A program made the translations under genes and the position numbers. From Georgenia soli (GTDB taxonomy: Bacteria > Actinomycetota > Actinomycetes > Actinomycetales > Actinomycetaceae), in NCBI RefSeq assembly GCF_002563695.1, contig NZ_PDJI01000004.1, positions 3,286,001-3,350,000 on the forward strand: a stretch of DNA of 64,000 bases, in the 5' to 3' direction. A model generated the notes under the pieces. It was not told the DNA's origin, did no database searches, and saw nothing but the letters and a program-made list of their open reading frames with translations. Numbering within the stretch: position 1 is the stretch's first letter; every line of letters begins with the position of its first letter. Below, in pieces: positions 19,408 to 28,597 of this stretch.

Positions 19408-20697
19408 TCAGAGGAGGGGCCCGAGCGGCCGGAGGAGGCGCTCGACGACGCGGCGCGTCAGCCCGCGCTGCTCCCACTCCTCGAGCGTCAGCTCGCGGCA
19501 GTTGCCGAGGTCCGTGGCGAAGATCTTCTCCATCTGCGCGGCGAGGTCGTCGTCGTAGAGCTCGAGGTTGATCTCGAAGTTCCCGGTCATGGAGAGCCGG
19601 TCGATGTTCGTGGTGCCCACGGTCGTCCAGCGGCCGTCCACGGTCATCGTCTTCGCGTGCACCATCGCGTCCTGGAAGAGCCAGATGCTGACCCCCGCCT
19701 CGAGCAGGCGCGTGTAGTAGGTGCGGGCGGCCCAGTCCGCCAGGATGTGGTTGGAGTACTCGGGGATGAGGACGCGCACGTCGACACCGCGGCGGGCGGC
19801 CGAGATGAGGGCGTTGAGGATCTCCCGGTCCGGGATGAAGTAGCCCTGCGTGATGTAGACGTGGTGCTCGGCGCGGTCGATCGCCTCGAGGTAGATGCCG
19901 CGGACGGGGAAGATCAGGCGGGCGGGCGCGTTCTGCGCGGCACGGATCCGCGCGTCCCACGACCGCGCCCCGCGGTCCGGGATCTCGGGGTGGCGCTTGT
20001 GGCGGTGGTCGTTCCAGAAGTCGACGAAGGCGTTCTCCAGCTCCCACGCCGAGGGCCCGTCCACCCGCAGGTGGGTGTCCCGCCACGACGTGGCGTACAG
20101 GTCGCCGATGTTGTACCCGCCCACGTAGCCGGTCACCCCGTCGACGACCAGGATCTTGCGGTGGTCGCGCCCCGTCTTGCGCAGGTTGAACGTCAGCAGG
20201 CCCGGCCGGAAGAACGGGAACCTCAGCACGTGCAGGTTCGGCAGGTCGGGGAACTGCTTGAACCGGGGGGAGACCACCGTGTTGCCCCAGCTGTCGAACA
20301 CGATGAAGACCTCGACCCCGCGCCGGGCGGCCGCGAGGAGGGCGTCCTTGAACCGGCGCCCGGTCGCGTCGGACTTCCAGATGAAGGTCTCGAAGTAGAC
20401 GGTGCGCTCGGCGGAGTCGATGCGGGCCAGCATGTCCTCGTAGAGGTCGGCGCCGTAGGTGAAGGTGGTGACGAAGGAGTCCGCGACGGGCACCCGCGCC
20501 GGCTCCGTGCGGGGGAACTCGCCCGACGGCGGCTGACGCAGCTTGCGGACGCGGTCCACCGTCAGCACGGTCGCCACGGCGGCCGCCTGCAGCGTGACCA
20601 CCCCGGTCACGTACCACCGCGCCGCGCGCCACACGTCCCGGGCCCCGACGTGCGGGAGTCTGAGGATGGCGCCGACGGCGCGCTGACGGAGCGACAT
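19408..20697 (-). CDS. Cardiolipin synthase-type phospholipase D protein
   Basis: A 429-aa membrane-anchored protein with one N-terminal helix (VVTLQAAAVATVLTVDRV, about 30-48) and two phospholipase D catalytic motifs of the HxKx4D type: DHRKILVVDG with GYVGGYN, and HAKTMTVDG with TTVGTTN. The pair is characteristic of ClsA/B cardiolipin synthases, which condense two phosphatidylglycerols, although actinobacteria often use a CDP-alcohol type enzyme for cardiolipin, so another phosphatidyl transfer is possible. ATG at 20697 is chosen because TAGGTT stands exactly 7 nt upstream; a longer frame would add 12 unsupported residues. Confidence 0.9.
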   Translation of the reverse strand: MSLRQRAVGAILRLPHVGARDVWRAARWYVTGVVTLQAAAVATVLTVDRVRKLRQPPSGEFPRTEPARVPVADSFVTTFTYGADLYEDMLARIDSAERTVYFETFIWKSDATGRRFKDALLAAARRGVEVFIVFDSWGNTVVSPRFKQFPDLPNLHVLRFPFFRPGLLTFNLRKTGRDHRKILVVDGVTGYVGGYNIGDLYATSWRDTHLRVDGPSAWELENAFVDFWNDHRHKRHPEIPDRGARSWDARIRAAQNAPARLIFPVRGIYLEAIDRAEHHVYITQGYFIPDREILNALISAARRGVDVRVLIPEYSNHILADWAARTYYTRLLEAGVSIWLFQDAMVHAKTMTVDGRWTTVGTTNIDRLSMTGNFEINLELYDDDLAAQMEKIFATDLGNCRELTLEEWEQRGLTRRVVERLLRPLGPLL

Positions 20698-20704
20698 GAC
20701 CACA

Positions 20705-20710
20705 AACCTA
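20705..20710 (-). promoter_or_regulatory. -10 box of the phospholipase D gene (leaderless)
   Basis: On the minus strand TAGGTT is followed by 7 nt and the ATG at 20697. Confidence 0.55.
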
Positions 20711-20801
20711 GGGCACCGCGCCGTCCGGATCATCGTGAAAGCGCTGAGGTGCCGCGGCTGCGGCCCGGTGCCGTCCGGCGGCGCGCGGGCGCGGGCGAGG
20801 T

Positions 20802-20807
20802 GATACT
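20802..20807 (+). promoter_or_regulatory. -10 box of the 20814 gene (leaderless)
   Basis: GATACT, preceded by T, lies 6 nt before the ATG at 20814. It is a weaker match than its neighbours but has the same spacing. Confidence 0.45.
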
Positions 20808-20813
20808 GGGCCG

Positions 20814-21233
20814 ATGATCTCCCTCGAGCTCGCCCGGGCCCTGCAGGAGGCGGGGCTGCGGTGGCGGCCGGCGGCCGGCGACCGCTTCTCGATCGACCAG
20901 CCCGACCTGGCCGACGACGTCTTCACGATCTCGGAGATGACCGTCGAGGCGAGGACGTACCCCACCGGGACGATCCTGGGTTTCAACGGCACCACCGAGT
21001 GGGCGCTCGACTCCGTGACTCTCGAGCAGACCGTCTGGCGCCCGCGCGAGGACCAGCTCCGCGAGCTGCTCGGCACCACCTTCCGCCGGCTCGAGCGCGA
21101 CGACGGCGCCTACCGCGTCCACGCGCGGTTCCCCGCCGGCACGGGCACCGAGGACGTCGAGCACGCCGCCGTGGAGCCCGCCGACGCGTACGGCGCGGCG
21201 CTCCTGGACCTCATCGCCAGGTCGTCGGGCTGA
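20814..21233 (+). CDS. Conserved actinobacterial protein of unknown function
   Basis: A 139-aa soluble protein beginning MISLELARALQEAGLRWRPA. It has the regular pattern of a compact alpha/beta domain, with a conserved-looking centre (DDVFTISEMTVEARTYPTGTILGFNGTTEWALDS split by charged residues) and an alanine-rich C-terminal helix. Similar proteins beside gatCAB or ligA in actinobacteria are sometimes labelled as pilus-assembly related, but nothing here supports that. No signal peptide, membrane helix or catalytic motif is seen. The function is not assigned. Confidence 0.75.
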   Translation: MISLELARALQEAGLRWRPAAGDRFSIDQPDLADDVFTISEMTVEARTYPTGTILGFNGTTEWALDSVTLEQTVWRPREDQLRELLGTTFRRLERDDGAYRVHARFPAGTGTEDVEHAAVEPADAYGAALLDLIARSSG

Positions 21234-21271
21234 CCTCCGGGCCGGCTTCACCCCGCGCCCGCCGGGCCACG

Positions 21272-21277
21272 TAGAAT
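21272..21277 (+). promoter_or_regulatory. -10 box of gatCAB (leaderless)
   Basis: TAGAAT, the best -10 match of the leaderless set, is 7 nt before the gatC ATG at 21285. Confidence 0.6.
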
Positions 21278-21284
21278 CGCCGCC

Positions 21285-21584
21285 ATGTCCACCATCTCTT
21301 CCGACGAGGTCGCGCGCGTCGCGGCCCTGGCACGGATCGCGCTGACCGACGAGGAGATCGACCGGCTCGCCGGCGAGCTCGACGTCATCGCCGGCGCCGT
21401 CGCCCGGGTCAACGAGGTCGCCACCCCCGACGTGCCCGCCACCTCCCACCCGATCCCGCTGACCAACGTCTGGCGCGAGGACGAGGTGGTCGAGACCCTC
21501 GACGTCGACGCCGTCATGGCCGCCGCGCCGGAGGCGAGCGACGGCATGTTCGCCGTGCCGCAGATCCTCGGGGAGGACGCATGA
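21285..21584 (+). CDS. gatC: Asp-tRNA(Asn)/Glu-tRNA(Gln) amidotransferase subunit GatC
   Basis: A 99-aa stabilising subunit of the GatCAB complex, which converts mischarged Glu-tRNA(Gln) (and Asp-tRNA(Asn)) to the amide forms. It shows the family helix pattern [33 protein letters not shown] and the extended belt region with [15 protein letters not shown] that wraps GatA and GatB. The gene heads the gatC-gatA-gatB operon and overlaps gatA by 4 bp. The start is set by a -10 box 7 nt upstream. Confidence 0.96.
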   Translation: MSTISSDEVARVAALARIALTDEEIDRLAGELDVIAGAVARVNEVATPDVPATSHPIPLTNVWREDEVVETLDVDAVMAAAPEASDGMFAVPQILGEDA

Positions 21585-23089
21585 GCGACCTCACCCGCCG
21601 CACCGCCGCCGAGCTCGCCGAGCTCCTCCGCTCCCGGGAGGTCTCCAGCGTCGAGGTGACGCAGGCGCACCTGGACCGCATGGCCGCCGTCGAGGGCGCC
21701 GTCGGTGCCTTCCTGCACACCAACACCGAGGAGGCGCTCGCCGCGGCCGCCGAGGTGGACGCCCGCCGGTCCGCGGGGGAGGATCTGCCCGAGCTGGCCG
21801 GCGTGCCGATCGCCGTCAAGGACGTCGTCGTCACCAAGGGCCAGGTCACCACCGCCGCGTCGAAGATCCTCGAGGGCTGGGTGCCGCCCTACGACGCGAC
21901 CCTGGTGCGCAAGCTGCGCGAGGCGGGCCTGCCGATCCTCGGCAAGACCAACATGGACGAGTTCGCCATGGGGTCCAGCACGGAGCACTCCGCGTTCGGG
22001 CCCACCCGCAACCCGTGGGACCTCGAGCGGATCCCCGGCGGCTCCGGGGGCGGGTCGGCGGCCGCCGTCGCCGCCTTCGAGGCCCCGCTCGCCATCGGCA
22101 CGGACACGGGCGGGTCCATCCGCCAGCCCGCCGCCGTCACCGGCACCGTCGGCGCCAAGCCCACCTACGGCGGCGTCTCCCGCTACGGCCTCATCGCCAT
22201 GGCGTCCTCGCTCGACCAGGCCGGTCCCGTCTCCCGCACGGTGCTCGACTCGGCGCTGCTGCACGAGGTCATCGGCGGTCACGACCCCCTCGACTCCACC
22301 TCGCTCACCGACCCGGTCGGCGGGCTGGCCGAGGCGGCGCGCTCGCGCGACCTCGCCGGCGTGCGCGTCGGCATCGTCTCCGAGCTGGGTGGGGAGGGCT
22401 ACCAGCCGGGCGTCCGGGCCAGCTTCGAGCACGCGGTGGAGCTGCTCCGCTCCGCCGGCGCCGAGATCGTCGAGGTCTCCTGCCCGAGCTTCGACTACGC
22501 CCTGGCGGCCTACTACCTGATCATGCCCGCGGAGGCGTCCTCGAACCTGGCGAAGTTCGACGGCATGCGCTTCGGGCTGCGCGTGGAGCCGGAGAGCGGG
22601 CCGGTGACCGCCGAGACGGTGATGGCCGCGACCCGTGGCGCCGGCTTCGGCGACGAGGTCAAGCGCCGCATCATCCTCGGCACCCACGCCCTCTCGGCCG
22701 GGTACTACGACGCCTACTACGGCTCGGCGCAGAAGGTGCGCACGCTCATCCAGCGCGACTTCGCGGCGGCCTTCGCCGACGCCGACGTGCTCGTCTCCCC
22801 GACGTCCCCCACCACGGCGTTCCGGTTCGGGGAGAAGCTCGACGACCCGCTGGCCATGTACCTCAACGACATCGCCACCATCCCCGCCAACCTCGCCGGC
22901 GTGCCCGGCCTGTCGCTGCCCTCGGGCCTGAGCGACGACGGCCTGCCGGTCGGGTTCCAGATCCTCGCGCCGGCCCGCGAGGACGCGCGCATGTACCGGG
23001 TCGGCGGCGTGCTCGAGCGCCTGCTGACCGCCGAGTGGGGCGGGCCCCTCCTCGACCGGGCCCCCGAGCTGGAGGTGAGCTCCCGATGA
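21581..23089 (+). CDS. gatA: Amidotransferase subunit GatA (amidase)
   Basis: A 502-aa glutaminase subunit that frees ammonia from glutamine for the GatB site. The amidase Ser-cisSer-Lys triad is visible: Lys in [13 protein letters not shown], cis-Ser in [15 protein letters not shown] and the nucleophile Ser in [12 protein letters not shown]. Full length for the family. The ATG overlaps the gatC stop and the TGA overlaps gatB, so all three are translationally coupled. Confidence 0.97.
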   Translation: MSDLTRRTAAELAELLRSREVSSVEVTQAHLDRMAAVEGAVGAFLHTNTEEALAAAAEVDARRSAGEDLPELAGVPIAVKDVVVTKGQVTTAASKILEGWVPPYDATLVRKLREAGLPILGKTNMDEFAMGSSTEHSAFGPTRNPWDLERIPGGSGGGSAAAVAAFEAPLAIGTDTGGSIRQPAAVTGTVGAKPTYGGVSRYGLIAMASSLDQAGPVSRTVLDSALLHEVIGGHDPLDSTSLTDPVGGLAEAARSRDLAGVRVGIVSELGGEGYQPGVRASFEHAVELLRSAGAEIVEVSCPSFDYALAAYYLIMPAEASSNLAKFDGMRFGLRVEPESGPVTAETVMAATRGAGFGDEVKRRIILGTHALSAGYYDAYYGSAQKVRTLIQRDFAAAFADADVLVSPTSPTTAFRFGEKLDDPLAMYLNDIATIPANLAGVPGLSLPSGLSDDGLPVGFQILAPAREDARMYRVGGVLERLLTAEWGGPLLDRAPELEVSSR

Positions 23090-24591
23090 GCACGCAGACC
23101 GAGACCCTGGTCGACTACGACGAGGCGGTGCGCAAGTACGACCCGGTGCTGGGCATCGAGGTGCACGTGGAGCTGGGCACCGCGTCGAAGATGTTCGACG
23201 GTGCGCCGCAGACCTTCGGCTCCGCGCCGAACACCGCGGTGACGCCCGTCTCCCTCGGGCTGCCGGGCGCGCTGCCGGTCGTGAACGGCAAGGCCGTCGA
23301 GTACGCCGTGCGCATCGGCCTGGCGCTGAACTGCGAGATCGCGGAGTCCTGCCGCTTCGCCCGGAAGAACTACTTCTACCCGGACGTGCCGAAGAACTTC
23401 CAGACCTCCCAGTACGACGAGCCGATCGCGCACGACGGCTACCTCGACGTCGAGCTCTCGGACGGCGAGATCTTCCGGGTGCAGATCGAGCGCGCCCACA
23501 TGGAGGAGGACGCCGGCAAGAACACCCACGTCGGCGGCGCCACCGGCCGCATCCACGGGGCGACGCACTCGCTCGTCGACTACAACCGCGCCGGCATCCC
23601 CCTGGTGGAGATCGTCACCCGGCCGATCGAGGGCGCCGGCGAGCGCGCCCCCGAGGTGGCCCGCGCCTACGTCAACGCCCTGCGCGACATCTTCCGCACC
23701 CTCGGCGTGTCGGAGGCCCGGATGGAGCGGGGCAACGTCCGCGCCGACGTCAACGTCTCCCTGCGCGCGAACCCGACCGACCCGCTGGGGACCCGGACGG
23801 AGACCAAGAACGTCAACTCGTTCCGGTCGATCGAGCGCGCCGTGCGCCACGAGATCTCCCGCCAGGCGGGGATCCTCGACGCCGGCGGCGCCGTGGTGCA
23901 GGAGACCCGGCACTGGCACGAGGACACCGGCACGACGTCACCGGGCCGCGTGAAGTCCGACGCCGAGGACTACCGCTACTTCCCCGAGCCCGACCTGGTG
24001 CCGATCGCACCGGCGCGCGAGTGGGTCGAGGAGATCCGGGCGAGCCTGCCTGAGCTCCCGGCCGTCCGCCGTCGCCGGCTGCAGGGCGAGTGGGGCTTCT
24101 CCGACGCGGAGATGCGCGACCTCGTCAACGCCGGCGCCGGTGAGCTCGTCGAGGCCACCGTCGCCGCGGGCGCCTCGCCCGCCGCCGCGCGCAAGTGGTG
24201 GATGGGGGAGCTCTCCCGCACCGCCAAGGCGGACGGCGTGAGCCTGGAGGAGCTGTCCGTCACCCCGGCCCAGGTGGCCGAGCTCGCGGCGCTCGTCGAC
24301 GCCGGCCGGATCAACGACAAGCTGGCGAAGCAGGTGCTCGCGGGCGTGCTCGCCGGCGAGGGGTCGCCGGAGGAGGTCGTCGTCGCCCGGGGCCTGGAGG
24401 TCGTCTCGGACGACGGCGCTCTCGAGGCCGCCGTGGACGAGGCGCTCGCCGCCAACCCCGACGTCGTCGAGAAGATCCGCGGCGGCAAGGTGCAGGCGGC
24501 CGGCGCGATCGTCGGCGCGGTGATGAAGGCGACGCGCGGCCAGGCGGACGCCGCCCGCGTCCGCGAGATCCTCATGGCGCGTATCGGCTGA
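23086..24591 (+). CDS. gatB: Amidotransferase subunit GatB
   Basis: A 501-aa subunit that phosphorylates and amidates the tRNA-bound glutamate. Typical GatB segments are present: [16 protein letters not shown] near the start, the [17 protein letters not shown] motif, [13 protein letters not shown] and [14 protein letters not shown]. The C-terminal YqeY-like tRNA-binding domain ends in [24 protein letters not shown] at 23086 overlaps the gatA stop and homologues begin similarly. It ends the operon; a 19-bp tandem repeat tract starts 26 bp downstream. Confidence 0.97.
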   Translation: MSTQTETLVDYDEAVRKYDPVLGIEVHVELGTASKMFDGAPQTFGSAPNTAVTPVSLGLPGALPVVNGKAVEYAVRIGLALNCEIAESCRFARKNYFYPDVPKNFQTSQYDEPIAHDGYLDVELSDGEIFRVQIERAHMEEDAGKNTHVGGATGRIHGATHSLVDYNRAGIPLVEIVTRPIEGAGERAPEVARAYVNALRDIFRTLGVSEARMERGNVRADVNVSLRANPTDPLGTRTETKNVNSFRSIERAVRHEISRQAGILDAGGAVVQETRHWHEDTGTTSPGRVKSDAEDYRYFPEPDLVPIAPAREWVEEIRASLPELPAVRRRRLQGEWGFSDAEMRDLVNAGAGELVEATVAAGASPAAARKWWMGELSRTAKADGVSLEELSVTPAQVAELAALVDAGRINDKLAKQVLAGVLAGEGSPEEVVVARGLEVVSDDGALEAAVDEALAANPDVVEKIRGGKVQAAGAIVGAVMKATRGQADAARVREILMARIG

Positions 24592-24617
24592 CCATCCCTC
24601 CCCCACGCCCCCACACG

Positions 24618-24861
24618 GTGAGAGGTCAAGTTCTCCCTGAGAAGTCATCTCCTCCGTGAGGCGGGATCGCGGTGACCACGCGGCACCTGGGTGAGGACGT
24701 GACCTCTCGGCGAGAACGCGCCGCCTCCGTGAGGACGTGACCTCTCGGCGAGGACGTGACCTCTCGGCGAGAACGTGGCACCTCGGTGAGGACGTGACCT
24801 CTCGGCGAGAACATGACCACTCGCTGAGAGCGCGGGGTTGCGGTGAGAACGTGACGTCTCG
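24618..24861. repeat. Thirteen tandem degenerate 19-bp repeats
   Basis: Twelve units of 19 bp and one of 16 bp (24656-24671) run head to tail after gatB. The best-conserved unit, GTGAGGACGTGACCTCTCG, is perfect at 24691, 24729 and 24786, with one change at 24748. The units at 24710, 24767, 24805 and 24843 vary it as GCGAGAACGTG-type sequence, and the first units are the most diverged. Each unit has a weak GAG...CTC dyad. As 19 is not a multiple of 3 and the frame is interrupted, it is not a coding repeat. It fills most of the 450-bp gap between gatB and the malic enzyme. The function is unknown. Confidence 0.9.
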
Positions 24862-25041
24862 CGGCCGGGGCGAGTGACGGCGGCGGGTCCTTCCTTCGGG
24901 GTCCGCCGTCGTCGTCGGGCGTGGGCCCGGTGCCGACGGGGCCGCCTCGCGGTGACCCGCGCCGCCGCTCGACCGGGTGTGGCGCGGGTTACGATTCAGC
25001 GCGATTCAGCGCACGTCCCGACCCGCCCGGAAGGCACTCCC
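24862..25041 (+). promoter_or_regulatory. Upstream region of malic enzyme 1
   Basis: A TACGAT box at 24990-24995, with a TCGACC-like element 15 bp upstream, is a candidate promoter. A perfect 10-bp tandem repeat, GATTCAGCGC twice (24993-25012), lies over the expected transcription start and could bind a regulator. A Shine-Dalgarno GGAAGG precedes the ATG at 25042. No gene is seen in this stretch. Confidence 0.4.
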
Positions 25042-26508
25042 ATGGCAATGCCCAGTCCCAGCTACACGATCACCCTGCGGGTGGAGGTGCCGGCGTCGCA
25101 GCGGGCGACGAGCACGGTGGTGGCGGCGGTGGCCGAGGCCGGCGCCGCGGTGATGGGCGTGGACATCGTCCACTCCTCCACGACGAAGCTCACGGTCGAC
25201 GTCACCTGCGACACGGTCGACGGCGAGCACGGCGAGCGCGTGCGCGACGCCCTGAACGCTCTCGACGGCGTGCACGTGCTGAAGATGTCCGACTCGACGT
25301 TCCTCATGCACCTCGGCGGCAAGATCGAGGTCAGCCTCAAGGTGCCGCTGAAGACGCGGCGCGACCTCTCCCGCGCCTACACCCCCGGTGTCGCCCGGGT
25401 CTGCACCGCCATCGCCGAGAAGCCCGAGGACGCGCGCCGCCTGACGATCAAGCGCAACACCGTCGCCGTCGTCACGGACGGCACCGCGGTGCTCGGGCTC
25501 GGGGACATCGGCCCCGCCGCCGCCCTGCCGGTGATGGAGGGCAAGGCGGCGCTGTTCAAGGAGTTCGGCCACGTGGACGCGTGGCCCGTGTGCCTGGACA
25601 CCAAGGACACCGAGGAGATCATCTCCATCGTCAAGGCCATGGCCCCGGTGTACGGGGGCATCAACCTCGAGGACATCTCGGCGCCGCGGTGCTTCGAGAT
25701 CGAGGCCCGGCTGCGCGAGGAGCTGGACATCCCGGTCTTCCACGACGACCAGCACGGCACCGCCATCGTGGTGCTGGCGGCGCTGATCAACGCGCTGAAG
25801 GTGACCGGGAAGTCGATGGAGGACGTGCGCGTCGTCGTCTCCGGCGTGGGAGCGGCGGGATCGGCCATCATCAAGCTGCTCAAGGCGCAGGGTGCTCGGC
25901 ACATCGTCGCCTTCGGCCGCGGGGGAGCGCTGCACCGGGCGGCCGCCGACGGCGACGAGCACCGCAGGTTGATCGCCGACAACACCAACGAGGACGGTTT
26001 CAGCGGGACCCTGAAGGAGGGGCTGGTGGGGGCGGACGTCTTCATCGGCGTCTCCGCGGGGAACATCCTCACCGGCGCCGACGTCGCGACGATGAACGAC
26101 GGCGCGATCGTCTTCGCCCTGGCGAACCCGACGCCTGAGGTCGACCCGATCGAGGCGGGGGAGACGGCCGCCGTCGTGGCCACGGGACGCAGCGACTACC
26201 CGAACCAGATCAACAACGTCCTCGCCTTCCCCGGTCTCTTCCGCGGGCTCCTGGACGTCGGCGCCACGCACATCTCCCCGGAGCTGCTGCGCGTGGCGGC
26301 GGTCGCGATCGCCGGTGTGGTCTCCGACGACGAGCTGAACCCGGGCTTCATCATCCCCGGCGTGTTCGACGTCCGCGTGGCCGAGGCGGTGGCAGAGGCC
26401 GTGCGCACGGAGGCGCAGCGCCACCTCGACCAGCAGCGTGCCGAGGGCGACGGGAGCCCGATCGCGGCCGGCCCCGGCACGGACGCGAAGGCCGTCCAGG
26501 CGGGCTGA
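25042..26508 (+). CDS. NAD-dependent malic enzyme with N-terminal ACT domain (copy 1)
   Basis: Oxidatively decarboxylates malate to pyruvate. The 488-aa product starts with an ACT-like regulatory domain ([21 protein letters not shown], about 5-85), then the malic N-domain ([39 protein letters not shown]) and an NAD-binding domain ([17 protein letters not shown]). ATG at 25042 has GGAAGG 7-8 nt upstream. A second, very similar gene lies 7.2 kb away; the two share a 257-bp stretch of complete identity (25291-25547), pointing to recent gene conversion. The tail after residue about 455 differs fully between copies. This copy stands alone and is probably the constitutive one (inference). Confidence 0.94.
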   Translation: MAMPSPSYTITLRVEVPASQRATSTVVAAVAEAGAAVMGVDIVHSSTTKLTVDVTCDTVDGEHGERVRDALNALDGVHVLKMSDSTFLMHLGGKIEVSLKVPLKTRRDLSRAYTPGVARVCTAIAEKPEDARRLTIKRNTVAVVTDGTAVLGLGDIGPAAALPVMEGKAALFKEFGHVDAWPVCLDTKDTEEIISIVKAMAPVYGGINLEDISAPRCFEIEARLREELDIPVFHDDQHGTAIVVLAALINALKVTGKSMEDVRVVVSGVGAAGSAIIKLLKAQGARHIVAFGRGGALHRAAADGDEHRRLIADNTNEDGFSGTLKEGLVGADVFIGVSAGNILTGADVATMNDGAIVFALANPTPEVDPIEAGETAAVVATGRSDYPNQINNVLAFPGLFRGLLDVGATHISPELLRVAAVAIAGVVSDDELNPGFIIPGVFDVRVAEAVAEAVRTEAQRHLDQQRAEGDGSPIAAGPGTDAKAVQAG

Positions 26509-26583
26509 GCCCGCCGCCCGGGGCGGGCCGCCCGGGCAGGCGTGACGGCGCCTGCCGCCCGGGCGGGCCGCCCGGAGCACGGC

Positions 26584-26615
26584 GAAGGGCCCCGGCCGTC
26601 CGGCCGGGGCCCTTC
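26584..26615. terminator. Bidirectional terminator between malic enzyme 1 and doxX gene
   Basis: GAAGGGCCCCGGCC (26584-26597) pairs with GGCCGGGGCCCTTC (26602-26615), a perfect 14-bp stem with a 4-nt loop. A second GC-rich dyad (GGGCAGGCG...CGCCTGCC) lies just before it, at about 26533-26560. Confidence 0.85.
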
Positions 26616-26669
26616 GTGGTGACGGTGACGGGTCGTGCCCGCCTCTGGCGGTGGGCTCGTCGAGATGGT

Positions 26670-27212
26670 TCAGCGCAGCCAGCTGTTGCCGACCTTGCCG
26701 GCCCACCACTTGCCCAGGCCCCAGGTGTCGCCCGAGAGGGTGACCGCCGAGATGATCAGCAGCATCGCCTCGACCCAGTGGGAGTCGGTGATGGGGTTGG
26801 TGCCGCCGAGGGCCAGGGGCAGCTCTGCCATGTACATGAAGAGCATGAGCAGGGAGCCGGTGACCGCGGCGATCTTCAGGCCCGCGCCGGTCATCATCGC
26901 GACACCGATGCCGAGCAGACCGGCCATGAAGAGGGCGTCGCCGAAGGGGTTGACGAAGACCTGGAAGAGACCGGAGAACGGGCCCTCGATGCCCTTGATG
27001 AAGCCCTGGGCGGGGGTGCCGCCGTTGATCCAGGCACGCTCGGCCGGGGTCATGTACCCCAGGCCGAACAGCTTGTCGATGAAGGCCCAGAGGAAGACCC
27101 AGCCGATGATGATGCGGCCGACCGCGAGGGTCTTGCGCGCCGCCGACGAGGTGATGATGTCTTCCTGCAGGGTGACGTCGCGTTCGGTGCGGCGCGGGGT
27201 CGTGGTAGCCAT
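26670..27212 (-). CDS. DoxX-family membrane protein
   Basis: A 180-aa membrane protein with four predicted helices: VGRIIIGWVFLWAFIDKLFG, FMAGLLGIGVAMMTG, IAAVTGSLLMLFMYMAELPLAL and AMLLIISAVTLSG. The FxxxGxxK-like IDKLFGLGYMTP region is typical of DoxX/thiosulfate-quinone-oxidoreductase-like subunits. Some DoxX proteins act in redox protection, but no partner oxidoreductase is adjacent. ATG at 27212 has AAGGAGA upstream. It is divergent from the urate cluster. Confidence 0.88.
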   Translation of the reverse strand: MATTTPRRTERDVTLQEDIITSSAARKTLAVGRIIIGWVFLWAFIDKLFGLGYMTPAERAWINGGTPAQGFIKGIEGPFSGLFQVFVNPFGDALFMAGLLGIGVAMMTGAGLKIAAVTGSLLMLFMYMAELPLALGGTNPITDSHWVEAMLLIISAVTLSGDTWGLGKWWAGKVGNSWLR

Positions 27213-27316
27213 CGTGCTCTCCTTCGAGCGTCGTGCTGTTGGGGGGGTCGAGCCGGGTTGTTTGCCCTTGACAAGAGCATGGGGCACCCAAATGTCCGGT
27301 TCCTGGGGCTTACGTC

Positions 27317-27346
27317 CCGTTCGCGCAGGAAGGTGCGCGCGAACGG
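27317..27346. promoter_or_regulatory. 10-bp inverted repeat between doxX and uraD
   Basis: CCGTTCGCGC and GCGCGAACGG flank a 10-nt spacer. It is too far from a stop codon to be an obvious terminator, and could be an operator for either divergent gene. Confidence 0.35.
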
Positions 27347-27416
27347 CTGGCCAACGCCCTCGGCGGCTTCCGTCATCTGGGCCCGCGATCGCCTTGACAG
27401 ACGACAGACGCTGGAG

Positions 27417-27444
27417 TTGACTCTCTCTACATGGAAGGTAACTT
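27417..27444 (+). promoter_or_regulatory. Promoter of uraD-uraH-uox-permease operon
   Basis: TTGACT (27417-27422), 16 bp, TAACTT (27439-27444). The predicted IclR operator overlaps the end of the -10 box, as at the hyi and malate synthase promoters. A perfect ATGGAAG-GTAA-CTTCCAT dyad (27431-27448) overlaps it. Confidence 0.55.
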
Positions 27445-27457
27445 CCATATCGCGGAA
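27443..27457. promoter_or_regulatory. Predicted IclR operator at uraD
   Basis: TTCCATATCGCGGAA, a TTCC-N7-GGAA dyad. It shares the core TATCGCG with the hyi site. It lies over the -10 / start of the uraD promoter, a repressing position. Confidence 0.7.
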
Positions 27458-27481
27458 TCGATGGGGATGACGGAGGGTGTC

Positions 27482-27985
27482 ATGCAGGCCACCGGGCTGG
27501 ACCGCCTGAACGCGGCGGACGCGGACGAGGCGCGGGCGCTGCTGCTGGCGTGCGCGGCCGTTCCGCGCTGGGCCGACGAGGTGGTGCGCGGGCGACCATA
27601 CGCCTCCCTCGAGGACGTTCTCGACGCCGCCCGCAAGGTGGCCGACCCGTGGACCGACGAGGAGATCGACGCCGCCCTCGCCCGCCACCCGCGGATCGGC
27701 GAGCGTGCCGCCGGCGGGGACCGGGACGCCGAGCACTCACGCCGCGAGCAGGCCGGCGTGGCCGGGGCGGACGGCGACGTCGTGCGCCGGCTGGCGGAGG
27801 GCAACCGTGCGTACGAGCAGCGCTTCGGGCACGTCTTCCTCATCAGGGCCGCAGGCCGGGGCCCGGAGGAGATCCTCGCGGCGCTCGACGAGCGCCTGGA
27901 CAACGACCCCGCGACGGAACGCCGGATCGCTGCGGAGCAGCTCCGCGAGATCGCGGTCCTCAGACTCGAAGGAGAGCTCTCGTGA
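27482..27985 (+). CDS. uraD: OHCU decarboxylase UraD
   Basis: Decarboxylates 2-oxo-4-hydroxy-4-carboxy-5-ureidoimidazoline to S-allantoin, the third step of urate breakdown. The 167-aa protein has the catalytic motif with His69 in ARHPRIGERAAG and the conserved FGHVFLIRAAGR segment. ATG at 27482 is preferred because GGAGG lies 6 nt upstream; the in-frame ATG at 27431 lies inside the promoter/operator. It overlaps uraH by 4 bp and opens the operon. Confidence 0.95.
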   Translation: MQATGLDRLNAADADEARALLLACAAVPRWADEVVRGRPYASLEDVLDAARKVADPWTDEEIDAALARHPRIGERAAGGDRDAEHSRREQAGVAGADGDVVRRLAEGNRAYEQRFGHVFLIRAAGRGPEEILAALDERLDNDPATERRIAAEQLREIAVLRLEGELS

Positions 27986-28320
27986 CCTCGCACGTCACCA
28001 CCCACGTCCTCGACGCCGTCGCAGGCGTCCCCGCAGCCGGCATCGGCGTCCGGCTCTCGCGGCACGACGCGGACGCCCTCACCGAGGTGGCCTCCGGCGT
28101 CACCGACGAGGACGGCCGCATCCGCGACCTCGGGCCGGAGCGCCTCGACGCCGGGACCTACCGCATCGTCTTCGCGACCGGGGAGTACTTCGCCGCCCGC
28201 GAGCAGCGCACCTTCTACCCGCAGGTCACCATCGACTTCGCCGTGGAGGACGGGCAGGGCCACTACCACGTGCCGATCCTCCTCAGCCCGTTCGCGTACT
28301 CCACCTACCGCGGGAGCTGA
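27982..28320 (+). CDS. uraH: 5-hydroxyisourate hydrolase (transthyretin-like)
   Basis: Hydrolyses 5-hydroxyisourate to OHCU, the step before UraD. The 112-aa protein shows both family signatures: the N-terminal HVTTHVLDAVAGVPA with catalytic His, and the C-terminal tetrapeptide YRGS. FYPQVTIDF and YHVPILLSPFAYSTY are typical. GTG at 27982 overlaps the uraD stop (GTGA) and has GAAGGAG upstream. A 16-bp tandem repeat lies between it and uox. Confidence 0.95.
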   Translation: MTSHVTTHVLDAVAGVPAAGIGVRLSRHDADALTEVASGVTDEDGRIRDLGPERLDAGTYRIVFATGEYFAAREQRTFYPQVTIDFAVEDGQGHYHVPILLSPFAYSTYRGS

Positions 28321-28465
28321 GGCCCCCTCCTGCCCACGCCTACCGCCCGTCCCGAGGCCGGGAGGAGCGGGACGCCCCCGCGTCGAGCGCGCACCACGCC
28401 GGTGCCGGGGGCGACGGCGGACCCGGACCGCACCGGCGGGCCCACTCTCCGGGGGGCCCGGGGAC

Positions 28466-28545
28466 CTCACCGGCGGGCCCGCTCACCGGCGGGCCCGCTC
28501 ACCGGCGGGCCCGCTCACCGGCGGGCCCGCTCACCGGCGGGCCCG
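28466..28545. repeat. Five perfect 16-bp tandem repeats with internal palindromes
   Basis: CTCACCGGCGGGCCCG is repeated five times without a mismatch; diverged copies lie at about 28430-28465. Successive units create the 10-bp palindrome GCGGGCCCGC, so the transcript could fold into alternative GC hairpins. The array sits in the 277-bp gap between uraH and uox, which otherwise holds only the uox ribosome-binding site. It may separate uox expression from uraDH (inference). Confidence 0.92.
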
Positions 28546-28597
28546 GCGCCCGCACCGGACCACGACGTCGCAGAAACACCTATCGAAGGAGCTAGAC

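Noticed and set aside
24626..24820. Repetitive 64-codon frame over the 19-bp repeats
   Set aside because: The period is not a multiple of three, so the peptide merely cycles frames (SRREVTSSPRGHVLTE). No start site or ribosome-binding site is present.
24618..24861. CRISPR array
   Set aside because: The units abut directly with no unique spacers, are only 19 bp, and no cas gene is in the window.
27431..27481. uraD start at the upstream ATG 27431
   Set aside because: It would put the coding start in the -10/operator region and add 17 residues that homologues lack; ATG 27482 has a good ribosome-binding site.
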